DNA from: Treponema sp.
Lineage (GTDB): Bacteria; Spirochaetota; Spirochaetia; Treponematales; Treponemataceae
Length of the DNA stretch: 64,000 bases
Direction: 5' to 3'
Assembly (NCBI GenBank): GCA_022010055.1
Contig: CP091737.1
Location: 1,178,001-1,242,000, forward strand
The notes beneath the pieces were generated by a model. That model was given only the letters and a program-made list of their open reading frames with translations. It did not search any database and was not told where the DNA came from. Below are positions 26,051-34,668 of this stretch, in pieces. Each line of letters begins with the position of its first letter. Position 1 is the stretch's first letter. The translations under genes were made by a program, and so were the position numbers.

Positions 26051-27774
26051 AAAACTACACAAGCCTTGAAAAAATGAAAGCCAGCGATGTGGCACCGACC
26101 TTTACAGAAGAAAAAGTAACCGCGGAAACATTCGCCAAGGAAGTCGCAAAAGGAACTCTGTACAAGGGATTCGAGCCGCCCAAAGATGCGACAATGCTGA
26201 AATTCCGCTACTACTCCCCGGACGGAACGCTTATCGAGCAGAACAATGTTCCGGTTGTGTATGACGGAACAGGCGTTATGAGCGTGAAACCTACTATCTT
26301 CTTACAGACAAGTCCAGCGGAATAACGCTTGATTCAACCGGCTGGGATGAAAAACCACAGACAGTAACCAAAGACAAGCGTTTTTTATGGACGTACATTA
26401 AGACAATCTACACAAACAAGGCTTATTCCTGTACAGAGCCGTGCATTTCGGCGGTATTCGGAGAGCAGGGAGAGCGCGGAGCAATGTACCTTGGACACTA
26501 CAAGGACAATCAGGCGGCTTACGATGCGAACAAGCCGGCGGTCTTTACAGGCGACTACTATCTGAACACAACCACAAAATACATACGAAAATATCTTGGC
26601 GACAATAAGTGGAGCGACGATATAGACGATTATACAAACTACCGATACAACCAGGCTATTAATGACATCTTTGCAATAATTGAAAGCCTTCCTGATGATT
26701 TCCTACAGAAAAAAATGATATGGGTGAAATCTTGTCGCGATAACCGCAAGAATCCAGCAGGCTATTGTGAACACGCTTGTTCTTTCTGAAGGAACAGACC
26801 TTGACGGAAACACAAAAGGCGGAGTTATACAGTCGGATAACTATGTAGCAGGAAAGAAAGGTTGGCAGATAAAGCACGACGGAAGCGCAGAATTTCAGGA
26901 CGGAATTTTCAGAGGCACATTCAACGGATTGCACATTAAGGCATCAGACATAGCGGCTTATATAGATTTTGACGAACAAGAACTGCCGACAACGAGTATA
27001 GACTCTGGTTCTTTTTCAATTGGACGCGGCGCTGTAAGTTCCGGAGGTTCTGTCGTCATAGGAAACAATGTTATTTCCGGCGGAAAAGACAATGTTATTA
27101 TAGGCAGAGATATAACAGATAATAAAGGTTCATTGCAATGTATCATGATTGGCAAAAATATAAGCTGTTCAACAGGATATGGGATTAATATAGGAAATTC
27201 GATAAAAGCAACTAAAGACCTAGCAGTTAATATAGGATATTCAACAGAAAATAAAGGACGCGGCGCAATTTGTATAGGATATAAAACCAAAGTAACGGAA
27301 GTGTCAGGTTCTACAGAATCACCGACCGAAGCTATTGCAATCGGAAATGAATCTTATGTTCGCGGAATAGGGAGCATTTGTATCGGAGGAACTTCGGCAA
27401 CTGAAAATAAGAATTGCATTGCTATCGGAAATGGCGCAGTTGCTTCTGTTTATAATCCTATCGTAATCGGCTCTGCCATAGAATCAAAATTCAGAATTTT
27501 CTATTTTCCTGCAAAAACCCCTTTCTCAACCGTATGGGGGAAAATACACAACACAACGATAAGACGCTTCAATATAGGACAGTCAAGCTGGGGCGGATGT
27601 ATTGGAAGTTATCAGTATGAGCTTTGTAAATTCGGCATCGAAAAAGTTTCTTCCGGTGGTTTTGACCCAATTTGTTTTTTCAACGCTAGCAACAACAAGG
27701 TTTTAACAATAACAAATGATTCAACAAAAATTCTTAATTATCCGCTTACATTAGGATGCCTGCCAATTAATTGA
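26047..27774 (+). CDS. Tail fibre with YadA-head-like repeats, frameshifted
   Basis: About 575 residues. The N-terminal part up to QAAYDANKPAVFTGDYYLN is a fibre base. A central gpJ-tail-like helix (RIQQAIVNTLVLSEG) is followed by GKKGWQIKHDGSAEFQDG..RGTFNG. The C-terminal half has at least eight short repeats with a core I-x-I-G, ending in AIAIGN, ICIGG and IVIGS. This is the left-handed beta-roll pattern of YadA heads. Breaks near 26275, 26712 and 26731 are single missing bases. It probably binds the cell surface. Confidence 0.7.
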
Positions 27775-27811
27775 TTTTTTATATTTCTTTAGAATTTTTA
27801 TCATTTTAGTA

Positions 27812-27840
27812 TTGACAAAAAAGATAACCTATTATATTAT
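27812..27840 (+). promoter_or_regulatory. Cassette 6 promoter
   Basis: TTGACA (27812-27817), a 17-bp spacer and TATTAT (27835-27840). Confidence 0.85.
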
Positions 27841-27886
27841 TAAATCATCAGGGAGATGAAAAACTTAATATAAAAGGAGCTTTAAA

Positions 27887-27976
27887 ATGATTGAGTGGAT
27901 AGAAGAGCTTGCGGCTCAAGTCATAGGCGGAATAATTGTGTACCTAATCTGCAGATGGCTTGAACGCAAACTCTAG
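27887..27976 (+). CDS. Cassette 6 gene A: tiny membrane peptide
   Basis: 29 residues; acidic start (MIEWIEEL), one helix with Gly-Gly-Ile-Ile and Trp-Leu-Glu-Arg-Lys-Leu end. AAAAGGAGC lies before the ATG. Confidence 0.75.
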   Translation: MIEWIEELAAQVIGGIIVYLICRWLERKL

Positions 27977-27983
27977 CAGAGCC

Positions 27984-28014
27984 GGAAGTTCGTTGCTCAT
28001 TACAGCGAACTTCC
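27984..28014 (+). terminator. Cassette 6 inter-gene hairpin
   Basis: GGAAGTTCG pairs with CGAACTTCC around a 13-nt loop. No T-run follows, so an RNA stability or regulatory role is as likely as termination. Confidence 0.7.
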
Positions 28015-28046
28015 ACCACTCAGTATTTTAAGCAATGGGAAAGTAT

Positions 28047-28139
28047 ATGTCAATTATTCTGCACTGTATCATTTCTAGCGTTATTATTGGAATCATTGTC
28101 TACATTGTTTTAAAAGGTGGGAGAAATGGAAGAAACTAA
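28047..28139 (+). CDS. Cassette 6 gene B: tiny membrane peptide
   Basis: 30 residues: one Ile-rich helix (2-22) and a basic tail (KGGRNGRN). A GGGAAAG stretch is upstream. It overlaps gene C by 14 bp. Confidence 0.65.
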   Translation: MSIILHCIISSVIIGIIVYIVLKGGRNGRN

Positions 28140-28317
28140 AACACGAGCCCCACGCTCAAAAGAACGCGGCAAAGGAAAGAACAACAAAGGCACTCAACGA
28201 GTTATGTTTCAAGTAAGCTGTAAGCCAGAAGAAAGAGAGCAGATAAAAAAACTTGCGGCTGAAAGCGGGAAAAATCTAAGCGCCTTTATTCTTGAAAGAA
28301 TTCTTGAGAACGCCTAA
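28126..28317 (+). CDS. Cassette 6 gene C: ribbon-helix-helix-like protein
   Basis: 63 residues from ATG 28126 behind GGGAG. Basic N-terminus (RSKERGKGKNNKG), strand RVMFQVSCKP, helices EEREQIKKLAAESG and NLSAFILERILENA. A longer GTG start at 28117 is less likely. Confidence 0.75.
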   Translation: MEETKTRAPRSKERGKGKNNKGTQRVMFQVSCKPEEREQIKKLAAESGKNLSAFILERILENA

Positions 28318-28323
28318 CATCCG

Positions 28324-28362
28324 AGCCTTGTATTTTTTTTCAGAAATGCAAGGCTTTTTTTT
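28324..28362 (+). terminator. Cassette 6 terminator
   Basis: AGCCTTG pairs with CAAGGCT over a T-rich loop and is followed by eight T. Confidence 0.8.
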
Positions 28363-28464
28363 ATTCCGGCTACATTGTTCCTTACAACAAGATTCGGGAA
28401 ATATAATTCAATATTTTATTATATTTTTAATTATTTACCATTAATAAAAAATTTAAAAAAATAA

Positions 28465-28470
28465 TATAAT
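28465..28470 (+). promoter_or_regulatory. Cassette 7 -10 box
   Basis: TATAAT 31 bp before gene A, in an A/T-rich stretch. I see no good -35 hexamer 17 bp upstream. Confidence 0.5.
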
Positions 28471-28500
28471 ATATAAACATCAAAAGAAAAGGAGGAATAT

Positions 28501-28602
28501 ATGGCTGATAAAAAAGAAAAGCCGAGTTGGTTATCCATAGTGAATGTACTAATCAACTTCGGCCTGCTCGTAGTAGCAGTTCTGGCTCTGATACTTAAAT
28601 AG
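28501..28602 (+). CDS. Cassette 7 gene A: tiny membrane peptide
   Basis: 33 residues: charged start (MADKKEKPSW) and a long hydrophobic helix. AAAAGGAGG lies 5 nt before the ATG. Confidence 0.75.
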   Translation: MADKKEKPSWLSIVNVLINFGLLVVAVLALILK

Positions 28603-28619
28603 TATGCAGATGTAACCAA

Positions 28620-28654
28620 AAAAACAGGCAAGGTCAGCCACCTTGCTTGTTTTT
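28620..28654 (+). terminator. Cassette 7 inter-gene hairpin
   Basis: A 15-bp imperfect stem (AAAAACAGGCAAGGT with ACCTTGCTTGTTTTT) and 5-nt loop ending in a T-run. This is the most terminator-like of the inter-gene hairpins. Confidence 0.85.
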
Positions 28655-28683
28655 AATCTAATTCATTTTATAAGGATTGTCAA

Positions 28684-28773
28684 ATGATTACAGACAGACA
28701 GTTGAACATTCTTTCGGATATTTTCAGGATTGCGGCACTTGTGATTCTGATTATTGTACTGGTGGTAAAATAA
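28684..28773 (+). CDS. Cassette 7 gene B: tiny membrane peptide
   Basis: 29 residues: a polar start (MITDRQLN) and one hydrophobic helix ending VVK. The stop overlaps the gene C start (TAATG). Confidence 0.7.
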   Translation: MITDRQLNILSDIFRIAALVILIIVLVVK

Positions 28774-28961
28774 TGGAAAATCAAGGCGGAAAACGCAAGG
28801 GAGCAGGAAGACCGAAAGGCACGACAAAGGAAAACAAAAAGATTTACAAGACGTTCAGCGTTTCCTGCCTTGAATCAGAAGAAGCGGAAATAAAGCGGCT
28901 TGCTAAATCCAGCGGCAAGACCGTAAGCCGCTATCTTGTTGACCTTGCGCTAGGAAAATAG
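28773..28961 (+). CDS. Cassette 7 gene C: ribbon-helix-helix-like protein
   Basis: 62 residues. Basic GKRKGAGRPKGTTKENKK start, strand KTFSVSCLE, helices EEAEIKRLAKSSG and TVSRYLVDLALGK. The closest in layout to cassettes 1 and 5. Confidence 0.75.
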   Translation: MENQGGKRKGAGRPKGTTKENKKIYKTFSVSCLESEEAEIKRLAKSSGKTVSRYLVDLALGK

Positions 28962-28967
28962 CAAAAG

Positions 28968-28992
28968 ACCGCCAGCAATGGCGGTTTTTTTT
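28968..28992 (+). terminator. Cassette 7 terminator
   Basis: ACCGCC-agcaat-GGCGGT followed by eight T. Confidence 0.9.
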
Positions 28993-29040
28993 ATAAAAAA
29001 AAGCATTGAAAATGTGTAAACTATACTATACAATATAAAT

Positions 29041-29330
29041 ATGTATGAAATATTACAAACTGAAAAATATCTGAAGTGGTTCAAAAAATTGCGCGACAAT
29101 GCGGCAAAATATGCAATCACATTAAGAATTAGCCGCTTGAAAAACGGCAGTTTCGGAGATTCAAAAAGTGTCGGCGACAAAGTATTTGAGCTAAGAATAG
29201 ACATCGGAAAGGGCTACAGAGTTTATTTCACCAACAAGGAAATAAAATCATTCTTCTTTTGATTGGCGGAAATAAAGCCACACAGGAAAAAGACATAAAA
29301 AAAGCCAAGGAATTGGCAAGCGAGGTTTAA
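29041..29330 (+). CDS. RelE/HigB-type toxin, frameshifted
   Basis: About 96 residues. EKYLKWFKKLRDNAAKYAITLRISRLKNGSFGDSKSVGDKVFELRIDIGKGYRVYF carries the RelE/ParE-family signature (FELRID..GYRVYF), typical of Gp49-type mRNA interferases. The frame breaks at ATTCTTCTTTTGATT near 29250; the missing base restores LLLIGGNKATQEKDIKKAKELA, the usual C-terminus. It is followed one base later by the antitoxin. Confidence 0.75.
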
Positions 29331-29331
29331 T

Positions 29332-29625
29332 ATGGCAAATATAACACCTTACGATCCGGCGGAATTCCTGAATACTAAAAAGCTGCAAAAAGGTTATCTT
29401 GAATACGTAGCAAAAGAAGGAACGCCGGAAGAACTTATCGAGGCTATAAAAACAGTTGCAAGGGCGCAGGGAATGTCAAAGACTGCAAAAAAATCAGGAA
29501 TAACACGAGCCGGACTGTACAATGCCCTTTCTCCGGAGGGAAACCCAACTCTTGAGACATTAAGAAAAATTGCAAACGCTGTAGGCTATTCGTTGAATAT
29601 AACATTCACGCCACTTAAAAACTAG
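29332..29625 (+). CDS. HTH antitoxin (HigA-like)
   Basis: 97 residues. An N-terminal region YDPAEFLNTKKLQKGYLEYV is followed by an HTH domain (MSKTAKKSGITRAGLYNALSPEGNPTLETLRKIANAVG). This arrangement is the companion antidote of Gp49/HigB-type toxins and represses the pair. It begins one base after the toxin stop. The region 29626-29803 holds a short coding remnant, a palindrome and a terminator. Confidence 0.8.
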   Translation: MANITPYDPAEFLNTKKLQKGYLEYVAKEGTPEELIEAIKTVARAQGMSKTAKKSGITRAGLYNALSPEGNPTLETLRKIANAVGYSLNITFTPLKN

Positions 29626-29734
29626 CTTGCAACAAAATCAGACCTGGATGAACTTAAAAAGGCGGCGTAAAATAGTCATCCCATTTTAAATAAAATATCT
29701 TGCTATAATATAGCGTATATGCTATCTCAAAACT

Positions 29735-29771
29735 AAAAGCCGGAGCGCAGAAAAATACGTTCCGGCTTTTT
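29735..29771 (+). terminator. Terminator after the toxin-antitoxin pair
   Basis: AAAAGCCGGA pairs with TCCGGCTTTT over a 16-nt loop. Confidence 0.8.
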
Positions 29772-29803
29772 GTATTTAACAGCGTTTTTTTTATAAGCGA
29801 AAA

Positions 29804-29811
29804 TGACTATA
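29804..29811 (+). promoter_or_regulatory. TGACTATA module motif, copy 6 (second fibre)
   Basis: Ends 1 nt before the fibre ATG at 29813. No Shine-Dalgarno sequence; an internal ATG at 29828 has GAGGA upstream. Confidence 0.5.
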
Positions 29812-29812
29812 A

Positions 29813-31278
29813 ATGAAAGAGGACACAATGGCAAACGAGCTTGAAGTAAAGGAAATATCGGAGCTGAACGATTTATCGTTCAATGATGAATCGCTGGTGC
29901 TTGCATACACTGAAAACGAGGGCGTGGGCAAGGCGACATTTGCGCAGGCAAAAAAAATAATCGGCTGCGATGTAAACCTTGAGCAGACAAAGACAGGAAC
30001 AGCACCGAGTGCGGAGAACGAGCTTACAGCCACCATAAGGAACGGCAAGACCACAGCAACAAAGACATTCACAATCAAAAACGGAACAGGGCTTTCAGCC
30101 GCGACGCAGACCGAATCAACAGACGCAAACGGACTAAGAAGCAACGCGGTAACGCTTAAATCCAGCGACACAACGCTTGTTCAGGACGTGAGTTTCACCG
30201 TGAAGGACGGCGTGGGAATAAAATCACATAACCAGACCGAAACGACAGACGCAAACGGATTAAGAAAAAACACCCTTGCCGTTGCGTACACAGACGGAAA
30301 AAAGGATTCTATAACCGTAAAGGATGGAGTCGGCATTAAATCTCATTCACTTGAAAAGACCACAGACGCAAACGGACTTTCAAAGACCACCCTTAATGTC
30401 GCATATACAGACGGAAAGACAGATACCGCCGCAATTTCAGACGGAGTTGGAATCAAGTCTGCAAGCCAGACAAAAGCCTCCACCCTTTCGGGCGAACTGA
30501 ACGAGTACACTGTAAGGCTCACGGACGGAACGGAAAGCAAAATCAATGTTTACAACGGACGAGCCGGAAAAGACTTTAGAATCAAGAAAACGTACACTTC
30601 CATTGCGGCGATGAATGCGGACTTTTCAAACATAGATGTAGACACATTTGAGTTCGCAATGATTGACACCGGAAGCGTCGAGGACGCTGATACCGGAAAG
30701 CTCTACTGCAAGGGCGAAACCGAATGGAAATACATCGGCGACCTTTCGGGAGCACAGGGAATCAAGGGCGACACAGGAAACGGAATCGCCTCCGTTGAAA
30801 CTCGCTCACAGAAGAAGGAAAAATAAAAGTTGCTATAAAAATGACGGACGGCACATCCAATGAATTTCTGATAAACAACGGCTTGCAGTACACCGCCGGA
30901 AACAACGTGAACATTTCAGGCAGCAACGAAATCAGCGTTGATTTATCCAGCAAAGCAAATGTATCTGATTTATCCACAAAAGCAAATACGAAAGATGTTT
31001 ACACCAAGGAAGAAACTTACACACAGACAGAGATAGATACAAAAATCGATAAAAAATATACAAAACCATCTGCCGGAATTCCAAAATCCGATTTAGAAAA
31101 GTCTGTTCAAACGTCATTAGGTAAGGCAGACACCGCACTTCAATCACATCAGAATATAAGCGGAAAGCTAAGTCTTTCAGGAGGAACGATGACGGGAGCA
31201 TTAGTAGCACAAAAAGGGCTTAGAATTCCCACATCAGCACCTTCATCACCACAGAACGGAGATATTTGGATAGTATGA
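29813..31278 (+). CDS. Repeat-containing tail fibre, frameshifted
   Basis: About 488 residues. The middle has three or more units of about 37 residues built on DGVGIKSHxxxxTTDANGL..TDGK, like phage fibre shafts. Later there is a collagen-like GAQGIKGDTGNG and a C-terminal PQNGDIWIV end typical of fibres. The frame breaks near 30810; a missing base joins VETRS to TEEGKIKVAIKMTDG. A coiled-coil segment (KANTKDVYTKEETYTQTE) lies before the C-terminus. Confidence 0.75.
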
Positions 31279-31913
31279 GTAGAGTTTATATAAAAAATCT
31301 TATAAATACCAGTTCTATTCCTACTATAAACTGGAATGGTGCTTATAATAAACTAACCTCTCCAGGTTTAGCGTACAAAGGAGACGGAGCAGTTCAATAT
31401 CTGCCCCTAATAACAAAGACAGGCTCTTTTTCAAATGGTTCAAAAAAATGGACTTTTGACGCATCCGCCATGTCAACTATCCATGTAAGATATAACAACA
31501 CAGAGTACGTTGTGCCGAACAAGGTTATTTATATTGTGCAGGTTAAAATAACCGCCGTAACAACTTCAAGTGATAAGATTGGCGGTGGTTCAAGCGGGTA
31601 TTACAAGAAAACTGTAAAAGTTACATACAAGGCGATAGGAAACAGCGGTTATGCAAAATTAACTTGCATGGTAACAAATTCACAGGGTCTTGCTTATTCT
31701 ACAGCAACAAGCGGACAGACACAAATCAATGCCGGAAGTTCTGGAACAGTATATTTCGAGATTACAGCGCACGGCGGAAACACAGGTGCAACAGTTACAG
31801 TTATGATAGAGGCGACAAGTTCCAGCGGTAATACAGCAATATCTTCAACACAGCTGTCTTCACCGTGGAGCTGGAGCAATGGCTCATCTTCAGGAGGTAG
31901 CAGTGAATCATAA
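31275..31913 (+). CDS. Ser/Gly/Thr-rich late protein
   Basis: 212 residues from ATG 31275, overlapping the fibre stop. The body is beta-rich and unusually rich in Ser, Gly and Thr, ending SNGSSSGGSSES. It is a likely secreted or virion-exposed protein; I do not recognise it. Its last 11 bp overlap the start of the radical SAM gene, suggesting that the two are translated together. Confidence 0.6.
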   Translation: MSRVYIKNLINTSSIPTINWNGAYNKLTSPGLAYKGDGAVQYLPLITKTGSFSNGSKKWTFDASAMSTIHVRYNNTEYVVPNKVIYIVQVKITAVTTSSDKIGGGSSGYYKKTVKVTYKAIGNSGYAKLTCMVTNSQGLAYSTATSGQTQINAGSSGTVYFEITAHGGNTGATVTVMIEATSSSGNTAISSTQLSSPWSWSNGSSSGGSSES

Positions 31914-32934
31914 TCTTTTAGAATCCCAACACCCTAGAATATTTATGAAGCCTGAACTGTACATTCAGCAAGCGGCAACAACATTCAATACAACCTGCAA
32001 TTCTCATTGTCTTTGGTGCTCAGGTGCAGTTACCGGGGGAAAAGAAATGTCTATTGAAAAGGCAAAGGAAGTAATGAACATGATTCTTTATGAAATGCGT
32101 ATAAAAGACGTGTTCATCGCCTGCTCCGCCGAACTTACATTGTATTCAGGACTGCTTGAACTTGTGAAATTTTCAGACTTGAAGAAAATTCCATATCTAA
32201 GGATAACACAAGACACAAACGCAAGGTATATTCCAGATGGCTTTATCGAATCCTTGAATTCAATGAAAAACAATTATTGGACTATAAGCATAAGTCTGTG
32301 GGGCGGCAACTCTGATGAATGGCAGAAATACCAGGGAAGAGGCGACTGGAATCAGCAGGTCAAGAATATTGAAAGATACCTATCTGAACTCAAAATTCCG
32401 CCAGCTTTTTCAATGCCGGCAATAACCGACAAACAAAAAGAAAGCACACTGAACTTTATAATCTCTGAAATTGAAAAATCCGGCTATAAGTATGTTATAA
32501 ACTCAAATGCAAATTCAGACATTTACAAATCATATAAAGAACAGGGAATAGTTCCTATCAACGTGCGAAAATTCCGCGGATATGTAGACCAAAAGGAGGA
32601 AGAGGAAAACGGCGGACTTGCAGGATACTTTATACACAATAGAAATAACACGTCCTTGATTGAAGAAAATCCTTATAAAAACAAGAACAACTGTCATTTT
32701 CCGTACAACTCATTTTTTGTTGACGCCGCCGGCTACGTATATCCCTGCATAAACGAAAATAATCATATAGAAAGTGCAATCGGCAACGTCAATGACTATT
32801 CCCCTTTCAATATGAAGGCTTATTACGAGATGATACATTCAGAAAAAGGAATGGAATTCTGGCGCAACAATTTTATAAAGGGAAGATTTCCTTGCGATGA
32901 CTGCAAGAACTGCCCAAGCAGAGACGCATATTAA
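31903..32934 (+). CDS. Radical SAM/SPASM protein
   Basis: 343 residues. CNSHCLWC is the CX3CX2C cluster of radical SAM enzymes. A C-terminal Cys-rich region (CHFP..YVYPCINE and FPCDDCKNC) fits a SPASM/twitch auxiliary cluster. The barrel has FIACSAELTLYSGLLE and SISLWGGN. I chose GTG 31903 because AGGAGG lies 5 nt before it. Radical SAM/SPASM enzymes usually modify peptides or proteins. In a phage, a structural protein is the obvious target, but none is proven. Confidence 0.8.
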   Translation: MNHNLLESQHPRIFMKPELYIQQAATTFNTTCNSHCLWCSGAVTGGKEMSIEKAKEVMNMILYEMRIKDVFIACSAELTLYSGLLELVKFSDLKKIPYLRITQDTNARYIPDGFIESLNSMKNNYWTISISLWGGNSDEWQKYQGRGDWNQQVKNIERYLSELKIPPAFSMPAITDKQKESTLNFIISEIEKSGYKYVINSNANSDIYKSYKEQGIVPINVRKFRGYVDQKEEEENGGLAGYFIHNRNNTSLIEENPYKNKNNCHFPYNSFFVDAAGYVYPCINENNHIESAIGNVNDYSPFNMKAYYEMIHSEKGMEFWRNNFIKGRFPCDDCKNCPSRDAY

Positions 32935-32952
32935 AAAACAGGAGTAAAAAAA

Positions 32953-34362
32953 ATGAAATATCTAATCGACGGAGTAACAAAAAGCGTTCTTTCATTAGCA
33001 AATCAGTACAAACATTTGCGGCAAGAAGATGAATATAAGGTATTTGATGACACATTTTCCAATATCGAAAACCTAGATTTGGCACAGATAAATAATTTTT
33101 ACATAGATGAAAACGGAGAGCGAATCGAGCTTGATCAGGCAGACAACGACAGCAGAAGAATGAAGATGACAAATGATTTTGATTCTGCCCTTGAATGGTG
33201 CGACTGCTACGTAACATTCCGCTCTATTCCTTATGAGCTCACAAACATTAATGACCTAGGGCTTGCGGAGGAACAACTGGATTCACTTCTTGAAAGAATC
33301 CAGAAAGCACAAAACCTTGGAAAAAAAATCTATCTTGGAAACAGATTCTCAAGTGAATTTGCGAAAATCACAACGAACTACGAAAAGTGCATAAATCCTC
33401 ATATCACAAAAAAAGAGTTGAATGAAATAAAGGATTATTCATTTTTTCACGCAGGTACTTTTCCATTTGCCGGTTTCAACACAACAATGATAGTTGGAAC
33501 AAATTCATCCAGCGGAAAATTCAGTTGCGCATTAAAGGCAAAGAAATATTATGAGGATTTGGGCGAAAAAGTTGTTCTTATACATACGGAAGAAACTTAT
33601 CCTTTTCTTGATGACCAAGGCGGAACTATTTACGGTTTCTGCCGAAATTTCTCTGATTTGACAACCGATGAGGATTTAATGTATTTTCAAAGTCTTGTGG
33701 CAAAAATCTACAACGAGCAACGCCCAGAAAGAATTATTTTTGTAACACAGGCAGGATTTGGAATTGACGGCATCATAAATTCATATCAGGACACAGACAA
33801 CGGCCGCAAAATGAAAGGCTTGTGGGACGTATTCATAACAAGATCATTCGGAGTGAATCAGGTTATTATTTCCGCAAACTGTAACAGGCTTGAAATCGTA
33901 AAGAAACTGATTGAATATTTCAGAATACAGAATTCTATTGTTGACGTGCCGTTGATTTTTATAAATCCACGCGAATACAGCAAAGAAGATACAATAATCT
34001 ACAAAAAAGATGATAAATCAGAGTTTTTTAAGACAGTTCCAAAATGTAGCAATAAGGAACTTGAATTATCACTTAATGGAATCGCACTTGAATATCCAGA
34101 GATTGATATTCAATGTGACTACAATAATCTTACTGAAAAAATAAAGGAATTCAAAAACAATGATGATTTTAGATATTGCTGCGCCGGCTCTTATGCCTCA
34201 AAGGTAATGGGCGGATTAAAACAACGCCTTTCAGCCGAGGGGTTCGCAGACATAAGCGAGGAGATAAAAAAGAAGATTAAGGAACAATACTCAAACTACA
34301 GTATTCCTAAAAGCGATTTACAGAAAATCGAGGATAAGTCTAACGGCTGTATAGATTTTTAA
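32953..34362 (+). CDS. P-loop protein, DUF1611-like C-terminal half
   Basis: 469 residues. GTNSSSGKFSCALKAKKYY is a Walker A (GxxxxxGK), followed by EKVVLIHTEET and RPERIIFVTQAGFGIDG, a layout that weakly recalls the C-terminal domain of DUF1611 ATPases. The N-terminal half is unrecognised. GGAGT precedes the ATG. It is 18 bp behind the radical SAM gene and probably acts with it. Confidence 0.65.
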   Translation: MKYLIDGVTKSVLSLANQYKHLRQEDEYKVFDDTFSNIENLDLAQINNFYIDENGERIELDQADNDSRRMKMTNDFDSALEWCDCYVTFRSIPYELTNINDLGLAEEQLDSLLERIQKAQNLGKKIYLGNRFSSEFAKITTNYEKCINPHITKKELNEIKDYSFFHAGTFPFAGFNTTMIVGTNSSSGKFSCALKAKKYYEDLGEKVVLIHTEETYPFLDDQGGTIYGFCRNFSDLTTDEDLMYFQSLVAKIYNEQRPERIIFVTQAGFGIDGIINSYQDTDNGRKMKGLWDVFITRSFGVNQVIISANCNRLEIVKKLIEYFRIQNSIVDVPLIFINPREYSKEDTIIYKKDDKSEFFKTVPKCSNKELELSLNGIALEYPEIDIQCDYNNLTEKIKEFKNNDDFRYCCAGSYASKVMGGLKQRLSAEGFADISEEIKKKIKEQYSNYSIPKSDLQKIEDKSNGCIDF

Positions 34363-34389
34363 ATTACAGGAATAAAAAATAGCATTTTT

Positions 34390-34423
34390 AGAACGGCGAT
34401 AACTCTTGCCGTTCTTTTTTTTA
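34390..34423 (+). terminator. Terminator at the end of the prophage operon
   Basis: AGAACGGC pairs with GCCGTTCT and is followed by about eight T. Confidence 0.9.
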
Positions 34424-34522
34424 TATTTCAATCTATAAATAGTATTTATTTTTTTATACTAGTTTTTTTGTATCAAAAGCCACGCTTGTCATTTTTTTCA
34501 GACATTTTTTTTCATTCAGAAT

Positions 34523-34600
34523 TCTTCTTATTTTATTATCGCTTTTTTTTATCTTCTTATTTTATTATCGCGTTTTTTTGTTTTCTTATTTTATTACGGC
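34523..34600 (+). repeat. Three imperfect tandem copies near the prophage end
   Basis: TTCTTATTTTATTATCGC and close variants recur three times at roughly 28-bp spacing, in an otherwise A/T-rich non-coding stretch. No gene is seen in 34424-34840. Confidence 0.75.
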
Positions 34601-34601
34601 T

Positions 34602-34629
34602 TTGACATAATAACTTTTTGCTTTATAAT
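34602..34629 (+). promoter_or_regulatory. Promoter upstream of tRNA-like element
   Basis: TTGACA (34602-34607), a 16-bp spacer and TATAAT (34624-34629): full consensus hexamers, about 40 bp before the tRNA-3'-like segment. Confidence 0.75.
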
Positions 34630-34668
34630 TGTTTCTAGTTTTTAGGTTTTTTGAAATTCTGCCGATAA

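Noticed and set aside
28117..28317. GTG start at 28117 for the cassette 6 gene C
   Set aside because: An ATG at 28126 has a better-spaced GGGAG; the extra three residues have no counterpart.
29641..29760. Small RNA between the toxin-antitoxin pair and the fibre
   Set aside because: There is a TATAAT and a terminator about 55 bp apart, but no credible -35 box; not enough to call.
1..34400. CRISPR array or diversity-generating retroelement
   Set aside because: No regular spacer-repeat array and no reverse transcriptase; the repeats found are within genes.
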